Source: Neobacillus drentensis (GTDB lineage: Bacteria > Bacillota > Bacilli > Bacillales > Cytobacillaceae). From it: 64,000 bases of DNA. The notes below the pieces were generated by a model. That model had not been told where the DNA came from. It ran no database searches and saw nothing but the letters and a program-made list of their open reading frames with translations. The position numbers and the translations under genes are program-made. The DNA lies in contig NZ_CP091110.1 of NCBI RefSeq assembly GCF_021560175.1, forward strand, positions 1,478,001-1,542,000, in the 5' to 3' direction. Below are positions 53,571 through 62,508 of the stretch, one piece after another. The stretch's first letter is position 1. Every line of letters begins with the position of its first letter.

Positions 53571-55064
53571 ATGAAAAAAACTAGATTGATGGTAAAGGTA
53601 TTTTTACTCGTTTTAGTCACGATCCTTGTGACAACTGCTTGCTCTAGCAAAAGTAATACAGAAACTATAGAATCCGGGGGCAAAGGATCAGGTTATAAAA
53701 TCAAAATGGCCTACGTGAGCACTGGAACAAATCTTGATGACCTTCCACAAGTGCAGGAGGAAATAAACAAGATTACCAAAAAGAAAATAAATGCGACTGT
53801 CGAGTTGGAACCAATTAGTGTATCTGCATGGGATAATCAATCGAAATTGATGGTAGCAAGTGGTGAAAAATTAGATCTTATCCTCTCCACATCGATATTT
53901 GGTAATTATGCTCTTCAGGCATCAAGAGGGGAATTTATTCCCTTAGATGATTTACTAAAATCGCATGGTAAAGGAATATTAAAAGTCTTTTCTGAGGATG
54001 TACTGGAAGGAACGAAAGTGAATGGTAAAATTTATGCAATCCCTAGTGCCAGGGAGTTTGGAGCTAATTATGGCTTTATAATGAGAAAGGATATGGTTGA
54101 TAAATATCATATTGATCTTTCTAAGGTTAAGACATATGAAGATTTAACCGACGTATTTAAGATTGTGAAAGAGAATGAACCGAATTTAACCCCAATTGTA
54201 AACACAGGCAGTGGTGCAACAGATTCCAGGCTTGGTGGAATGTTTGATTCATTAGGGGACAGTTTTGGAGCGATTAACTATCATGGTGATCCAAAGAAAA
54301 TCATTAATTTATATGAAGATAAAGATTATACAGATCAAATTCATTTAACGAGAAAATGGTACGAAGCAGGATACGTTATGAAAGATGCTGCCACATCAAA
54401 GGAAACGTCGGCAAACATTGTAAAAGCCAATAAAGGATTTGGTTACTTTAATAATTTAAAACCTGGTTTTGAAGCGCAAGAATCAAGGCTAACTGGTCAT
54501 GAGATGGTTTCTGTGGAACTATCAGATAGTTATATGGCAACAAGTGGTGCAACAGCATTTGGTATGTCTATTTCGAAGAATAGTGAAAATCCTGAAAAAT
54601 CCATGGAATTTTTAAATCTTTTATATAGTGACAAAGATATTATGAATCTACTCGCTAATGGAATAGAAGGTAAACATTACGCCCAAAATTCTGATGGATC
54701 AATTAGTTTGCCAGAAGGGATAAAGGAGTCAAAGTATGTATTTAATAACTGGGAGGTTGGGAATAACTTCCTAACGTCTGTTTGGAAGGGTGACAATCTT
54801 GATCACTGGAAGCAATTACAGAGTTTTAATGATTCCATGATTAAATCACCAGCTTATGGTTTTACATTCGATGTCAATCAAGTGAAGTCAGAAATTGCGG
54901 CATGTCAAAATGTGGTCAATCAATACCGGGATGGATTAGGATCTGGAACACTAGATCCTGATAAGACACTAGTAGAATTTAATAAAAAGTTAAAAGCAGC
55001 TGGCCTAGATAAGATTATTAAAGAGAAGCAAAAACAATATGATAAGTGGTTGAAAATGCAATAA
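53571..55064 (+). CDS. Lipoprotein ABC-type solute-binding protein (DUF3502 C terminus)
   Basis: This 497-residue exported protein has a lipoprotein signal (hydrophobic VFLLVLVTILVTTACSS, lipobox TTAC, acylated cysteine near residue 23). It continues as an extracellular solute-binding protein of family 1, with a DUF3502-type end (YGFTFDVNQVKSEIAACQNV and onward), as in LipO/YtcQ-type proteins. These usually sit with LplB/LplC-like permeases, but none is adjacent here, so it must borrow a permease encoded elsewhere or act as a lone sensor. GGGAG lies 8 bp before the ATG. It is followed by an exceptionally strong terminator. Confidence 0.88.
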   Translation: MKKTRLMVKVFLLVLVTILVTTACSSKSNTETIESGGKGSGYKIKMAYVSTGTNLDDLPQVQEEINKITKKKINATVELEPISVSAWDNQSKLMVASGEKLDLILSTSIFGNYALQASRGEFIPLDDLLKSHGKGILKVFSEDVLEGTKVNGKIYAIPSAREFGANYGFIMRKDMVDKYHIDLSKVKTYEDLTDVFKIVKENEPNLTPIVNTGSGATDSRLGGMFDSLGDSFGAINYHGDPKKIINLYEDKDYTDQIHLTRKWYEAGYVMKDAATSKETSANIVKANKGFGYFNNLKPGFEAQESRLTGHEMVSVELSDSYMATSGATAFGMSISKNSENPEKSMEFLNLLYSDKDIMNLLANGIEGKHYAQNSDGSISLPEGIKESKYVFNNWEVGNNFLTSVWKGDNLDHWKQLQSFNDSMIKSPAYGFTFDVNQVKSEIAACQNVVNQYRDGLGSGTLDPDKTLVEFNKKLKAAGLDKIIKEKQKQYDKWLKMQ

Positions 55065-55066
55065 TC

Positions 55067-55111
55067 CATAAAAGGCAAGGGGGCAATAAGATTGCTCCCT
55101 TGCCTTTTATG
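55067..55111 (+). terminator. Terminator of the binding-protein gene
   Basis: A 21-bp stem with a single G-T mismatch (left arm 55067-55087, loop AAG, right arm 55091-55111). The lower part ends in TTTTATGTTATT. This is one of the strongest hairpins in the window. Confidence 0.85.
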
Positions 55112-55219
55112 TTATTAAAAGTATTAGAGAGAGGGAACTTATCTTTTTAAAAAAATATATCTGAATTTTTAAAACTGGTATTGCAAGAATATATTCCCTG
55201 TAGTAACATAAAATTGTAA

Positions 55220-55254
55220 ATCATATATATGATATTAAATCACATATGTGATTT
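55220..55254. promoter_or_regulatory. Two tandem palindromes, probable IclR operators
   Basis: ATCATATATATGAT (55220-55233) and the perfect 18-bp palindrome AAATCACATATGTGATTT (55237-55254) have centres 19 bp apart and end 19 bp before the IclR start codon. The position suggests autoregulation. Confidence 0.6.
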
Positions 55255-55273
55255 AAGAGAGGAGGGGGGATGG

Positions 55274-56026
55274 ATGTCTGTCAAATCAGCAGAACGGGTG
55301 TTAAGGGTATTTGAGCTGCTTTCACTGTATCCAGAGGGATTAACGATCAAGGAAATAAGTGAAGCTCTTTCCATTCCACAAAGCAGCACCTCTGGTTTAA
55401 TTGAAACATTGCTAACAAACAGGTACTTGACTGCAGATGCCTTTAGAAAATATAACCTGGGTCCCAAACTGGTTCAACTTGGGAATATAGCAATGGATTC
55501 CTTGGATATTTCTTCACAAGGAACGCCTTATCTTAAACAGTTGATGGAAGAAGTGCAGGAGACCGTCTTTATGGCAATGCTTGAGGGTTCCGAATTGGTT
55601 TATCTAGTAAAACTAAGCAGTAATCGTTCCATACGTACCACTGCAGAACCTGGAAAAAGCAAGCCTTTGTACTGTACTGGATTAGGAAAGGCTTTTTTAT
55701 CATTTCTTCCACCGAATAAGAAGGAAGAAATGATTAATCAACTGAAACTTGAGCCCATTACCCAAAAGACAATCACTAATAAAGAGTCCTTATTGCAACA
55801 GCTGGAATTGTTTGCTCAACAGGGTTTTTCTATTGATGACGAAGAGAATGAGGAAGGCTTGTATTGCCTTGCTGCACCTGTATATGGGGTGAACCATACC
55901 ATTCAGGCGGCAATCAGTGTGGCAGGTCCGAAAGAAAGAATGCTAAAACAAAGGGAAATTATCCTAGAGAAGCTGCTGGAAACTTCTACCAAAATATCAA
56001 ATAGTCTAGGTTACGGATCCATCTGA
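55274..56026 (+). CDS. IclR-family transcriptional regulator of galactonate genes
   Basis: This 250-residue protein begins with a winged helix-turn-helix (SAERVLRVFELLSLYPEGLT, then SIPQSSTSGLIETLLTNRYL) and continues with the IclR effector domain (VFMAMLEGSELVYLVKL near 105, LGKAFLSFLPPNKKEE near 155). GGAGGGGGG lies just upstream of the ATG at 55274; the earlier in-frame ATG at 55229 lies inside the operator palindromes and would give a leader unlike the family. It is immediately upstream of the dgo operon, so 2-dehydro-3-deoxygalactonate or galactonate is the likely effector. Confidence 0.88.
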   Translation: MSVKSAERVLRVFELLSLYPEGLTIKEISEALSIPQSSTSGLIETLLTNRYLTADAFRKYNLGPKLVQLGNIAMDSLDISSQGTPYLKQLMEEVQETVFMAMLEGSELVYLVKLSSNRSIRTTAEPGKSKPLYCTGLGKAFLSFLPPNKKEEMINQLKLEPITQKTITNKESLLQQLELFAQQGFSIDDEENEEGLYCLAAPVYGVNHTIQAAISVAGPKERMLKQREIILEKLLETSTKISNSLGYGSI

Positions 56027-56073
56027 ATCCAATAGTAGAAAATATTTCGGCAATATAATTATGGTTTATATCT

Positions 56074-56154
56074 AAACGAATTACATTAAGAAAATTTTTT
56101 TTAAAAATTCATTACTACTAAAAAAAATTTTTTAAAATCTATTGTAATTCGTTT
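56074..56154. promoter_or_regulatory. Inverted-repeat control region of the dgo operon
   Basis: AAACGAATTACA (56074-56085) and TGTAATTCGTTT (56143-56154) are perfect 12-bp inverted repeats. Between them lie two blocks of A/T runs (AAAATTTTTTTTAAAA and AAAAAAAATTTTTTAAAA), phased A-tracts that suggest bent DNA. The right arm covers the -35 box, so a looping repressor is plausible. Confidence 0.55.
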
Positions 56155-56170
56155 TTCTCTAGCATATAAT
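56142..56170 (+). promoter_or_regulatory. dgo operon promoter
   Basis: TTGTAA (56142-56147), 17 bp, TATAAT (56165-56170): a near-consensus sigma-A promoter. It overlaps the right inverted-repeat arm and the cre site. Confidence 0.75.
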
Positions 56171-56183
56171 GAAAACGCTAACA
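56170..56183. promoter_or_regulatory. cre site of the dgo operon
   Basis: TGAAAACGCTAACA matches the cre consensus at all defined positions and lies at the predicted transcription start. Confidence 0.75.
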
Positions 56184-56225
56184 AGATTCACAATCTTTAG
56201 TATATTAAAAATAAGGGGGAAGATT

Positions 56226-57551
56226 ATGAAAAAGAGTTTAGTAGGTTTTAAGAAAGCAGTAGGGTTTCTTGCGTTAGCGGTAGGGATTAGTGCTTCACTG
56301 GCAGGCTGCGGTGGAGGTTCGGAGACATCCTCTGGTTCAAATTCATCCAATAAGGCTGAGAAAAAAGTACAGGAAATTCGGGTAGTTGCAGCCAACCACC
56401 CATGGACGGAGTCTATCAAAAAGATGCTGCCAGAGTTTGAAAAAGAGACTGGTATAAGAGTGAAAATAGATAGCTACTTTGAAGACCAGTTAACCCAAAA
56501 AACAGCAGTAGAGTTTGCTTCAAACTCTAAGAACATTGACGTAGTCATGTTCCGTCCGCTTCAAGACGGAAAGATGTTCCATAAGAGCGGGTACTTTGCA
56601 GATATGACTGGTTATGTTTCAAAAGAAAAGGGATACACGGATGATTTCATACCATCCTCTTTAGGCAGTGTAAAGGATGGCGAAAAGCTATTTGGATTAC
56701 CGCTTGTAACGGAAACGGAAGTTCTATACTACCGTAAGGACCTTTTAGAAAAAGCAGGTTTAGAGGTTCCGAAGACACTCGAAGAACTTGAAAAAGCAGC
56801 CAAGCAATTAAATGACCCTGCTAAAGGTGTATCTGGGTTTGTTGCACGTGGTAAACGGGCCGCTGCTGTTACTCAGTTCTCCAGCTTCCTATATGGATTT
56901 GGCGGTGACTTCATGAAGGATGGGAAATCTACACTGACTTCTCCTGAAGCGATTGAAGCCTTTAGTTATTATGGAAATCTGTTAAATAAATATGGGCCAA
57001 AAGGTACTTTAAACATGAGCTGGCCAGAAGCAATGGCGGTGTTTACTCAAGGAAAGGCAGCGTTCTATACAGATGCTTCCTCTTTATTCACAAATGCAAC
57101 GGATCCAGCTAAATCACAGGTTGCAGACAAGGTTGGATTTGCGCCATTCCCAGCTGGACCAAATGGTGCCAAGCCTTATAATGTTACTTCTTGGGGTCTT
57201 GGTATTGGTGCGAACTCTGAAAAGAAGGATGCTGCATGGCAGTTTATTAAGTGGGTAGAAAGCAAAGAAATGGTTATGAAGCTTCAAGCAGAGGGAAATC
57301 CTGGTGCGCGTATCTCCGTCTGGGAATCTTCAGAAGGAACGGCGAAATTCCCGAAAGATTTAGCAGAAGCGATTGCTGCGAATGGCGGGGAGAAAGGTGT
57401 GCCTTATGATCGTCCAGTTGTTATCAATGTTGGAAATGCACGCGACACCATTGGTGATGTCATTCTAGCAGCCATTGAAGGCAAAGATGTAAAGGCAGCT
57501 GCAGAAAAAGCGGATGGAGAATTCCAAAAGATTCTTGAAAGCGAAAAATAA
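56226..57551 (+). CDS. ABC sugar/sugar-acid substrate-binding lipoprotein
   Basis: This exported protein of 441 residues has a lipoprotein signal peptide (GFLALAVGISASLAGCGG, lipobox LAGC near residue 28). It is a family 1 extracellular solute-binding protein with NHPWTESIKKMLPEFEKETG after the linker and PLVTETEVLYYRKDLLEKAG in the middle. It is the first gene of a transporter with two permeases, followed by galactonate catabolic genes, so galactonate or a related acid (or galactoside) is the likely ligand. No ATPase gene is present; a shared MsmX-type ATPase, common in Bacillus, would serve. The ATG at 56226 follows GGGGGAAG. Confidence 0.9.
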   Translation: MKKSLVGFKKAVGFLALAVGISASLAGCGGGSETSSGSNSSNKAEKKVQEIRVVAANHPWTESIKKMLPEFEKETGIRVKIDSYFEDQLTQKTAVEFASNSKNIDVVMFRPLQDGKMFHKSGYFADMTGYVSKEKGYTDDFIPSSLGSVKDGEKLFGLPLVTETEVLYYRKDLLEKAGLEVPKTLEELEKAAKQLNDPAKGVSGFVARGKRAAAVTQFSSFLYGFGGDFMKDGKSTLTSPEAIEAFSYYGNLLNKYGPKGTLNMSWPEAMAVFTQGKAAFYTDASSLFTNATDPAKSQVADKVGFAPFPAGPNGAKPYNVTSWGLGIGANSEKKDAAWQFIKWVESKEMVMKLQAEGNPGARISVWESSEGTAKFPKDLAEAIAANGGEKGVPYDRPVVINVGNARDTIGDVILAAIEGKDVKAAAEKADGEFQKILESEK

Positions 57552-57575
57552 ACAGTTGATGTAACCTAATTCTTA

Positions 57576-57630
57576 ACGGCTTTCGGTGAGCCATCTGGGT
57601 TTGATTTACCGGAGGGCTCTCTGAGGCCGT
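57576..57630 (+). other. Intercistronic hairpin after the binding-protein gene
   Basis: ACGGC and GGCCGT, with GAGCC and GGGCTC inside, form a two-part stem without T run. Such hairpins commonly protect the binding-protein mRNA and keep permease expression lower. Confidence 0.5.
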
Positions 57631-57673
57631 TTGTCTTAGGACCAGCCACGACCTAGTAAGGAGGAACAGAAAA

Positions 57674-58552
57674 ATGACAAACTGGATTGATCGGAACATC
57701 AAGTGGGTTTTTACTATGCCAGCTGTGATTTTTGTAGCGCTCATGATGGTTATGCCTGTAGGCTATACCTTTTGGCTGAGTTTTCATGATTGGAATATGT
57801 CAAACATTACTCCCCCTTTGTGGGTAGCGTTTCAAAATTATACAGAGCTTTTTCATGATGAACTTTTTATAAAATCTTTAAAACTAATGTTCTACTTTAC
57901 TATTGCCTCCGTTGTAATTGAAACGGTACTCGGAGTGGGCCTTGCCATCTTAATGAACCAGAATATTGTTGGAAAAGGAATTGTAAAGACCTTATTCCTG
58001 CTGCCAATGGTAGCCACCCCTGTTGCAGTAGGGTTAATCTGGGTATTGATTTATGAGCCAAACATTGGGATTGCGAATGTTTTTTTACATAAGTTAGGAT
58101 TGCCAGGACAAGAATGGCTAACTTCTCAAAACCTTGTCATGCCTTCGTTAATCTTCATTGATGTTTGGGAATGGACACCAATGATCGCATTAATCGTGCT
58201 TGCGGGTCTAGTATCCCTGCCGAAGGACCCCTATGAAGCAGCGATGATTGATGGAGCGAATACATGGCAATCGTTTAGCAAAATTACGCTTCCTCTTTTA
58301 AAGCCAACACTTTACTCTGCTATATTACTTAGAATGATTGATGCGTTAAAAACCTTTGATATTATTTATGCAACCACACAAGGTGGACCAGGTACGTCAT
58401 CGCAAACCATTAACATCTACGGATATGTCTTAGGGTTCCAATACTTTAAAATAGGTCAGGCTTCGGCCCTGCTGATGGTCTTCTTTGTGATTGTTCTCTC
58501 CATCAGTATCTTTACAATCCTATTACGAAAAAGAGCGGGGGTAAACCTATGA
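57674..58552 (+). CDS. ABC transporter permease (MalF/UgpA type)
   Basis: This is a 292-residue, six-helix permease of the carbohydrate uptake 1 family. The EAA loop that contacts the ATPase is DPYEAAMIDGANTWQSFSKI near residue 190, and TQGGPGTSSQTINIYGYVLG near 240 is a family hallmark. It starts with AAGGAGG 9 bp before the ATG. Its stop codon overlaps the next permease start (ATGA), so the two are coupled and form the membrane heterodimer. Confidence 0.93.
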   Translation: MTNWIDRNIKWVFTMPAVIFVALMMVMPVGYTFWLSFHDWNMSNITPPLWVAFQNYTELFHDELFIKSLKLMFYFTIASVVIETVLGVGLAILMNQNIVGKGIVKTLFLLPMVATPVAVGLIWVLIYEPNIGIANVFLHKLGLPGQEWLTSQNLVMPSLIFIDVWEWTPMIALIVLAGLVSLPKDPYEAAMIDGANTWQSFSKITLPLLKPTLYSAILLRMIDALKTFDIIYATTQGGPGTSSQTINIYGYVLGFQYFKIGQASALLMVFFVIVLSISIFTILLRKRAGVNL

Positions 58553-59373
58553 GTGGAAAAAAACCTAAGAAAATCAGCGTCGCCCTTACTCATGTGGGGG
58601 TTTACTTTGCCCTGTTCTTGTTCTTGCTACCTTTCCTTTGGATGATTCTTGCGTCATTCAAAACGCAAGTACAAATATTGAATACCTCTAAAATCTTTGA
58701 TATCACCGCTAATTTCAGTAACTACATCAGTATTTTTAAAGAATATTCTTTTCTTCAGTTTATTTGGAACAGCTTTGTCGTTGGGATAGGGGCGACCCTT
58801 TTCGGACTAATCCTTGGGCTTCCGGCCGCTTACGCAATTGCCAAATATAAGCAGCAAGGCCTGGGACTATTAATTCTTGTTGCCAGAATTGTACCGGGGA
58901 TATCCTTCCTTATTCCCTGGTTTATTATTTTCTCAAAATTGCAGTTAATCGACACGTATACCTCATTAATTTTGAGCCATATGCTAGTCACGATGCCATT
59001 TATTATTTGGATAATGATTCCGTTTTTTGAAGGGCTTCCCCATGAACTGGAGGAATCCGCACGGGTAGATGGCTGTTCGATTCCTACTGCGTTTATCCGA
59101 GTAATGCTTCCGATCTCTGGACCGGGGATTGTCACCTCCTCCATTCTGGCGTTTATTTTTTCTTGGAATAACTTTATGTTCTCTTTAATTCTTGCAGGTG
59201 ATAACACAAAAACATTGCCGATTGCGATCTTTAACTTCATTTCGTACTCCGATATAAACTGGGGAGGCTTAATGGCGGCATCGGTTACCATCACAGCACC
59301 GGTGCTGATATTGGCACTATTTGCCCAGCGCTATATTATTGCGGGTTTAACGGGCGGAAGTGTAAAGGGCTAA
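58549..59373 (+). CDS. ABC transporter permease (MalG/UgpE type)
   Basis: The second permease, with 274 residues and six predicted helices. LPFLWMILASFKT near residue 28 and the EAA loop ELEESARVDGCSIPTAFIRV near 165 are typical of MalG-type partners. AAGYAIAKYKQQG-type sequence is present as AAYAIAKYKQQG near 95. It overlaps the upstream permease by 4 bp and is followed closely by the aldolase gene. Confidence 0.93.
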   Translation: MSGKKPKKISVALTHVGVYFALFLFLLPFLWMILASFKTQVQILNTSKIFDITANFSNYISIFKEYSFLQFIWNSFVVGIGATLFGLILGLPAAYAIAKYKQQGLGLLILVARIVPGISFLIPWFIIFSKLQLIDTYTSLILSHMLVTMPFIIWIMIPFFEGLPHELEESARVDGCSIPTAFIRVMLPISGPGIVTSSILAFIFSWNNFMFSLILAGDNTKTLPIAIFNFISYSDINWGGLMAASVTITAPVLILALFAQRYIIAGLTGGSVKG

Positions 59374-59417
59374 GGCTGTCGGCAGATAATTTGATGAGCG
59401 AAAAGGAGATGAGCAGA

Positions 59418-60053
59418 TTGATAACCTCGCCATTAGAAAAAATAAGACAAACAAAACTGGTGGCCATTATCCGCAGTCACTCTCTTAAAGGGCTGGAAAA
59501 TACGGTGGGAAGTCTTTATCGGGGGGGCATTCGTGCGGTTGAAATCACGATGAATACCCCTGGAGCTCTTGCTGGGATTGAACGGATGAAGGAGAAGTAT
59601 CCGGAATTGCTGATGGGGGCAGGGACAGTACTAGATTCAGAGACGGCAAGACTTGCCATTCTGTCTGGTGCAGACTTTATTCTCACCCCAACATCGAAAA
59701 AAGAAACGATTGAAACAGCAAATCGCTATAATGTACCGATTATCCCGGGAGTCATGACCCCTACGGAGGCACTGACTGCTTATGAATACGGGGCTCAAAT
59801 GGTTAAAATATTCCCGATTAGATCTCTTGGGCCTAAATATCTATCAGACTTAAAAGGTCCGTTACCTTTTGTCGAAACAATGGCTGTTGGAGGGATTTCG
59901 CTCGAGAATGCGGCGGATTATTTACAGGCAGGAGCAAGCGCCTTGGGAATTGGCAGTTCACTTGTAGATGAAAAGCTTGTGATGTCAGGTGATTATGCAG
60001 AGATTGAAAGACGGGCAGCCTGTTTCGCAGCCATTGCTCAAACATTTGATTAA
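59418..60053 (+). CDS. dgoA: 2-dehydro-3-deoxy-6-phosphogalactonate (KDPGal/KDPG) aldolase
   Basis: This class I aldolase splits 2-keto-3-deoxy-6-phosphogalactonate (or the gluconate epimer) into pyruvate and glyceraldehyde 3-phosphate. LVAIIRSHSLKGLENTVGSL at the N terminus, VEITMNTPGAL (catalytic glutamate) near 45, GAGTVLDSETARLAI near 75 and VKIFPIRSLGPKYLSDLKGP (Schiff-base lysine in VKIFP) near 140 are all visible. I favour the TTG at 59418, 9 bp after AAGGAG; ATG 59394 would give 8 more residues but has no ribosome site. The gene context (DgoK and DgoD downstream) argues for the galactonate form. Confidence 0.88.
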   Translation: MITSPLEKIRQTKLVAIIRSHSLKGLENTVGSLYRGGIRAVEITMNTPGALAGIERMKEKYPELLMGAGTVLDSETARLAILSGADFILTPTSKKETIETANRYNVPIIPGVMTPTEALTAYEYGAQMVKIFPIRSLGPKYLSDLKGPLPFVETMAVGGISLENAADYLQAGASALGIGSSLVDEKLVMSGDYAEIERRAACFAAIAQTFD

Positions 60054-60089
60054 GCATATATGAATTTCAAAAGAAAAGTGGTGCTGGCA

Positions 60090-61112
60090 ATGAAGGTAAT
60101 CCTAATCGATTCTGGAACGACCAACTCCAGAATAAGGCTTTACGATAGAACAACCAGCCAAGTCCTTGATGCTGAGAAGATTCGTGTAGGGGTAAGAGAT
60201 ACAGTGATTTCAGGGGACCATGACCATCTGAAAGCTAAATTAAGTGAGGGAATAGCACGATTACTAATGAAAAATCAATTAGCAGCCTCTGACATCGGAT
60301 ATATTATTGCATCAGGGATGATTACCTCGAATCTTGGAGTATATGAAATTCCTCACATTCCAAGCCCTGCGGGTGTAACTGACTTTGCAAGGTGTTCTAA
60401 AGCAGTAAAACTTAAAGAATTTTTTGATATCCCTTGTATCTTTATTCCGGGGATGAAAAATTCGGTTATATACGATAGTTCAGATGATGCGTTTCCTCCT
60501 ATTAATGCTTTTGATGTTATGCGGGGGGAAGAAGTGGAAACATTTGGGTTATTGAAGCAATTGAAGGTAAAAGGCAAGGGAATGATGATCCTTCCAGGTT
60601 CTCATACCAAGTTTGTAGCCGTCGACGAGCACAAGCAGTTGTTATACTGCTTATCCACTTTAGGGGGGGAAACACTTCAAGCTCTTCAAAAGGAAACGAT
60701 TCTTTCCAGCTCACTGGATCAAAAGTTAGTGGAAGTTATTGACGAGAGAATGCTTGAGAAGGGGTTTGAAGCTGCAAAGAAATATGGATTAACAAGGACG
60801 TTCTATCATGTTCGCTTGTTCCATTTATTTGCGAATCTGGATGCGAACCAGCGGGCTAATTATTTTACAGGTGCTGTGATCTATACTGACCTTCAGGCTC
60901 TTTTTCAATCATTGGAAAAGTCCGATGATATCCAATGGTGTATTGTAGGCGGTTCCAATCCATTACGCAAGGTATTTGCCCACTTATTAAGGTATAGCAA
61001 TAAGAATTGGAAAGTTATGGAGGCGAATGACCAGCAGGTTGAGTATTCCGTCGTTTTCGGGGCAGAAGAGATTGTTTCAAGATGCGCTGATGTTACCAGT
61101 TTAATAGATTAA
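60090..61112 (+). CDS. dgoK: 2-dehydro-3-deoxygalactonokinase
   Basis: This kinase phosphorylates 2-keto-3-deoxygalactonate at O6. The phosphate loop is LIDSGTTNSRIRLYD at the N terminus. The DgoK-type sequences IASGMITSNLGVYEIPHIPS near 78, DVMRGEEVETFGLL near 142, and MMILPGSHTKFVAVDE near 165 (with Asp/His/Lys at the active site) confirm the family. It has 340 residues from the ATG at 60090, compared with about 290-330 usual for DgoK. It lies between the aldolase and dehydratase genes. Confidence 0.9.
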   Translation: MKVILIDSGTTNSRIRLYDRTTSQVLDAEKIRVGVRDTVISGDHDHLKAKLSEGIARLLMKNQLAASDIGYIIASGMITSNLGVYEIPHIPSPAGVTDFARCSKAVKLKEFFDIPCIFIPGMKNSVIYDSSDDAFPPINAFDVMRGEEVETFGLLKQLKVKGKGMMILPGSHTKFVAVDEHKQLLYCLSTLGGETLQALQKETILSSSLDQKLVEVIDERMLEKGFEAAKKYGLTRTFYHVRLFHLFANLDANQRANYFTGAVIYTDLQALFQSLEKSDDIQWCIVGGSNPLRKVFAHLLRYSNKNWKVMEANDQQVEYSVVFGAEEIVSRCADVTSLID

Positions 61113-61127
61113 TTAGGGGTGTTTTGG

Positions 61128-62276
61128 ATGAAAATACGCAGTTATGAGCTTTTTCAAGTTCCTCCACGGTGGTTATTTTTAAAAATAGAAACGGATGATG
61201 GAATCGTGGGCTGGGGAGAACCGGTTATTGAAGGAAGGGCCTCAACCGTTAAGGCTTGTGTGGAAGAATTAATGGAATATCTAATTGGCAAGGATCCCTT
61301 ACGGATTGAAGATCATTGGAGTATGTTATATCGTTCCGGATTTTACCGCGGCGGCCCAATCCTGATGAGTGCCATTTCTGGAATTGACCAAGCGCTTTGG
61401 GATATTAAAGGGAAATACTATAATGCTCCTGTATACCAGCTTTTAGGAGGGGCCTGCCGGGATTCCATTAGAGTCTATTCGTGGATTGGGGGAGACCGTC
61501 CATCTGAAGTCGGTCATGCGGCCAAGAAGGTAGTCGACGCCGGCTTTACGGCAGTAAAGATGAATGGAACAGAAGAGCTTCAGTATGTTGATTCGTATGA
61601 AAAAATTGACCAGGTATTGGAGCGGATAGCGGCGGTTCGTGAATCGGTCGGACCGTATATTGGAATCGGAATTGATTTTCATGGACGTGTGCATAAACCA
61701 ATGGCCAAAATTCTAGCAAAGGAATTGGAACAGTTCCGTCCTATGTTTATTGAGGAGCCTGTGTTGTCTGAAAATAATGAAGCATTAAAAGAGATTGCTC
61801 AGCATACTTCCATCCCGATTGCCACAGGAGAACGGATGTTTTCGCGCTGGGACTTTAAATCTATTCTAGCTGAAGGCCATGTTGACATTATTCAGCCGGA
61901 TTTGTCGCATGCAGGCGGGATTACCGAATGCAAGAAAATTGCTTCGATGGCAGAAGCCTATGATGTTGCACTAGCACCGCACTGCCCATTAGGTCCGATT
62001 GCTCTTTCGGCTTGTCTTCAAGTGGATGCAACCGCACATAATGCCTTTATACAGGAACAAAGTTTAGGGATTCATTATAATCAAGGTAATGACCTGCTGG
62101 ATTATATTAAGGATAAATCCGTTTTTGAGTATAAGGATGGATATGTTTTGATTCCGCAAGGGCCAGGGCTAGGGATTGAGATTGACGAGGAGTTTGTGAG
62201 AAAGCAAGCTGCTGTCGGTCACAATTGGCGAAATCCTGTTTGGCGGCATAAGGATGGAAGCATTGCCGAGTGGTAA
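61128..62276 (+). CDS. dgoD: D-galactonate dehydratase
   Basis: This enolase-superfamily enzyme removes water from D-galactonate to give 2-keto-3-deoxygalactonate. The length of 382 residues equals that of the E. coli enzyme, and the N terminus [20 protein letters not shown] followed by [13 protein letters not shown] is diagnostic. The metal and acid/base residues are in [13 protein letters not shown] near 183, IEEPVLSEN near 210, [11 protein letters not shown] near 237, and [13 protein letters not shown] near 285. The ATG at 61128 has AGGGGTG upstream. It is the last gene of the dgo unit and is followed by a terminator. Confidence 0.95.
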   Translation: MKIRSYELFQVPPRWLFLKIETDDGIVGWGEPVIEGRASTVKACVEELMEYLIGKDPLRIEDHWSMLYRSGFYRGGPILMSAISGIDQALWDIKGKYYNAPVYQLLGGACRDSIRVYSWIGGDRPSEVGHAAKKVVDAGFTAVKMNGTEELQYVDSYEKIDQVLERIAAVRESVGPYIGIGIDFHGRVHKPMAKILAKELEQFRPMFIEEPVLSENNEALKEIAQHTSIPIATGERMFSRWDFKSILAEGHVDIIQPDLSHAGGITECKKIASMAEAYDVALAPHCPLGPIALSACLQVDATAHNAFIQEQSLGIHYNQGNDLLDYIKDKSVFEYKDGYVLIPQGPGLGIEIDEEFVRKQAAVGHNWRNPVWRHKDGSIAEW

Positions 62277-62331
62277 GCAATTTGGGTTATCTTTCTTGCA
62301 GGAATGAGTGTTTATTTTTCATTAGGTAGTA

Positions 62332-62358
62332 AAGGGCTGTCAATTTGATAGCCTTTTT
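62332..62358 (+). terminator. Terminator of the dgo operon
   Basis: GGCTGTCA and TGATAGCC pair around ATT, extended by AAA/TTT, and are followed by TTTTTG. Confidence 0.75.
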
Positions 62359-62508
62359 GTTTTGTGTAAAGTTCCTCGAGGGTAATTGATATAGGAATTT
62401 AGAATGAATTTGCCGACAAATAATTTAAAATAATTTCATTATTTGAAAAATAAATCATGTATAATAAGATTTAGCAGTTTGTAAGGGATTACATCAGGAG
62501 GGCTACCA

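Noticed and set aside
58830..59294. Minus-strand frame of 154 residues
   Set aside because: It lies wholly inside the second dgo permease gene in antisense. The permease has all family motifs, and the antisense frame has none.
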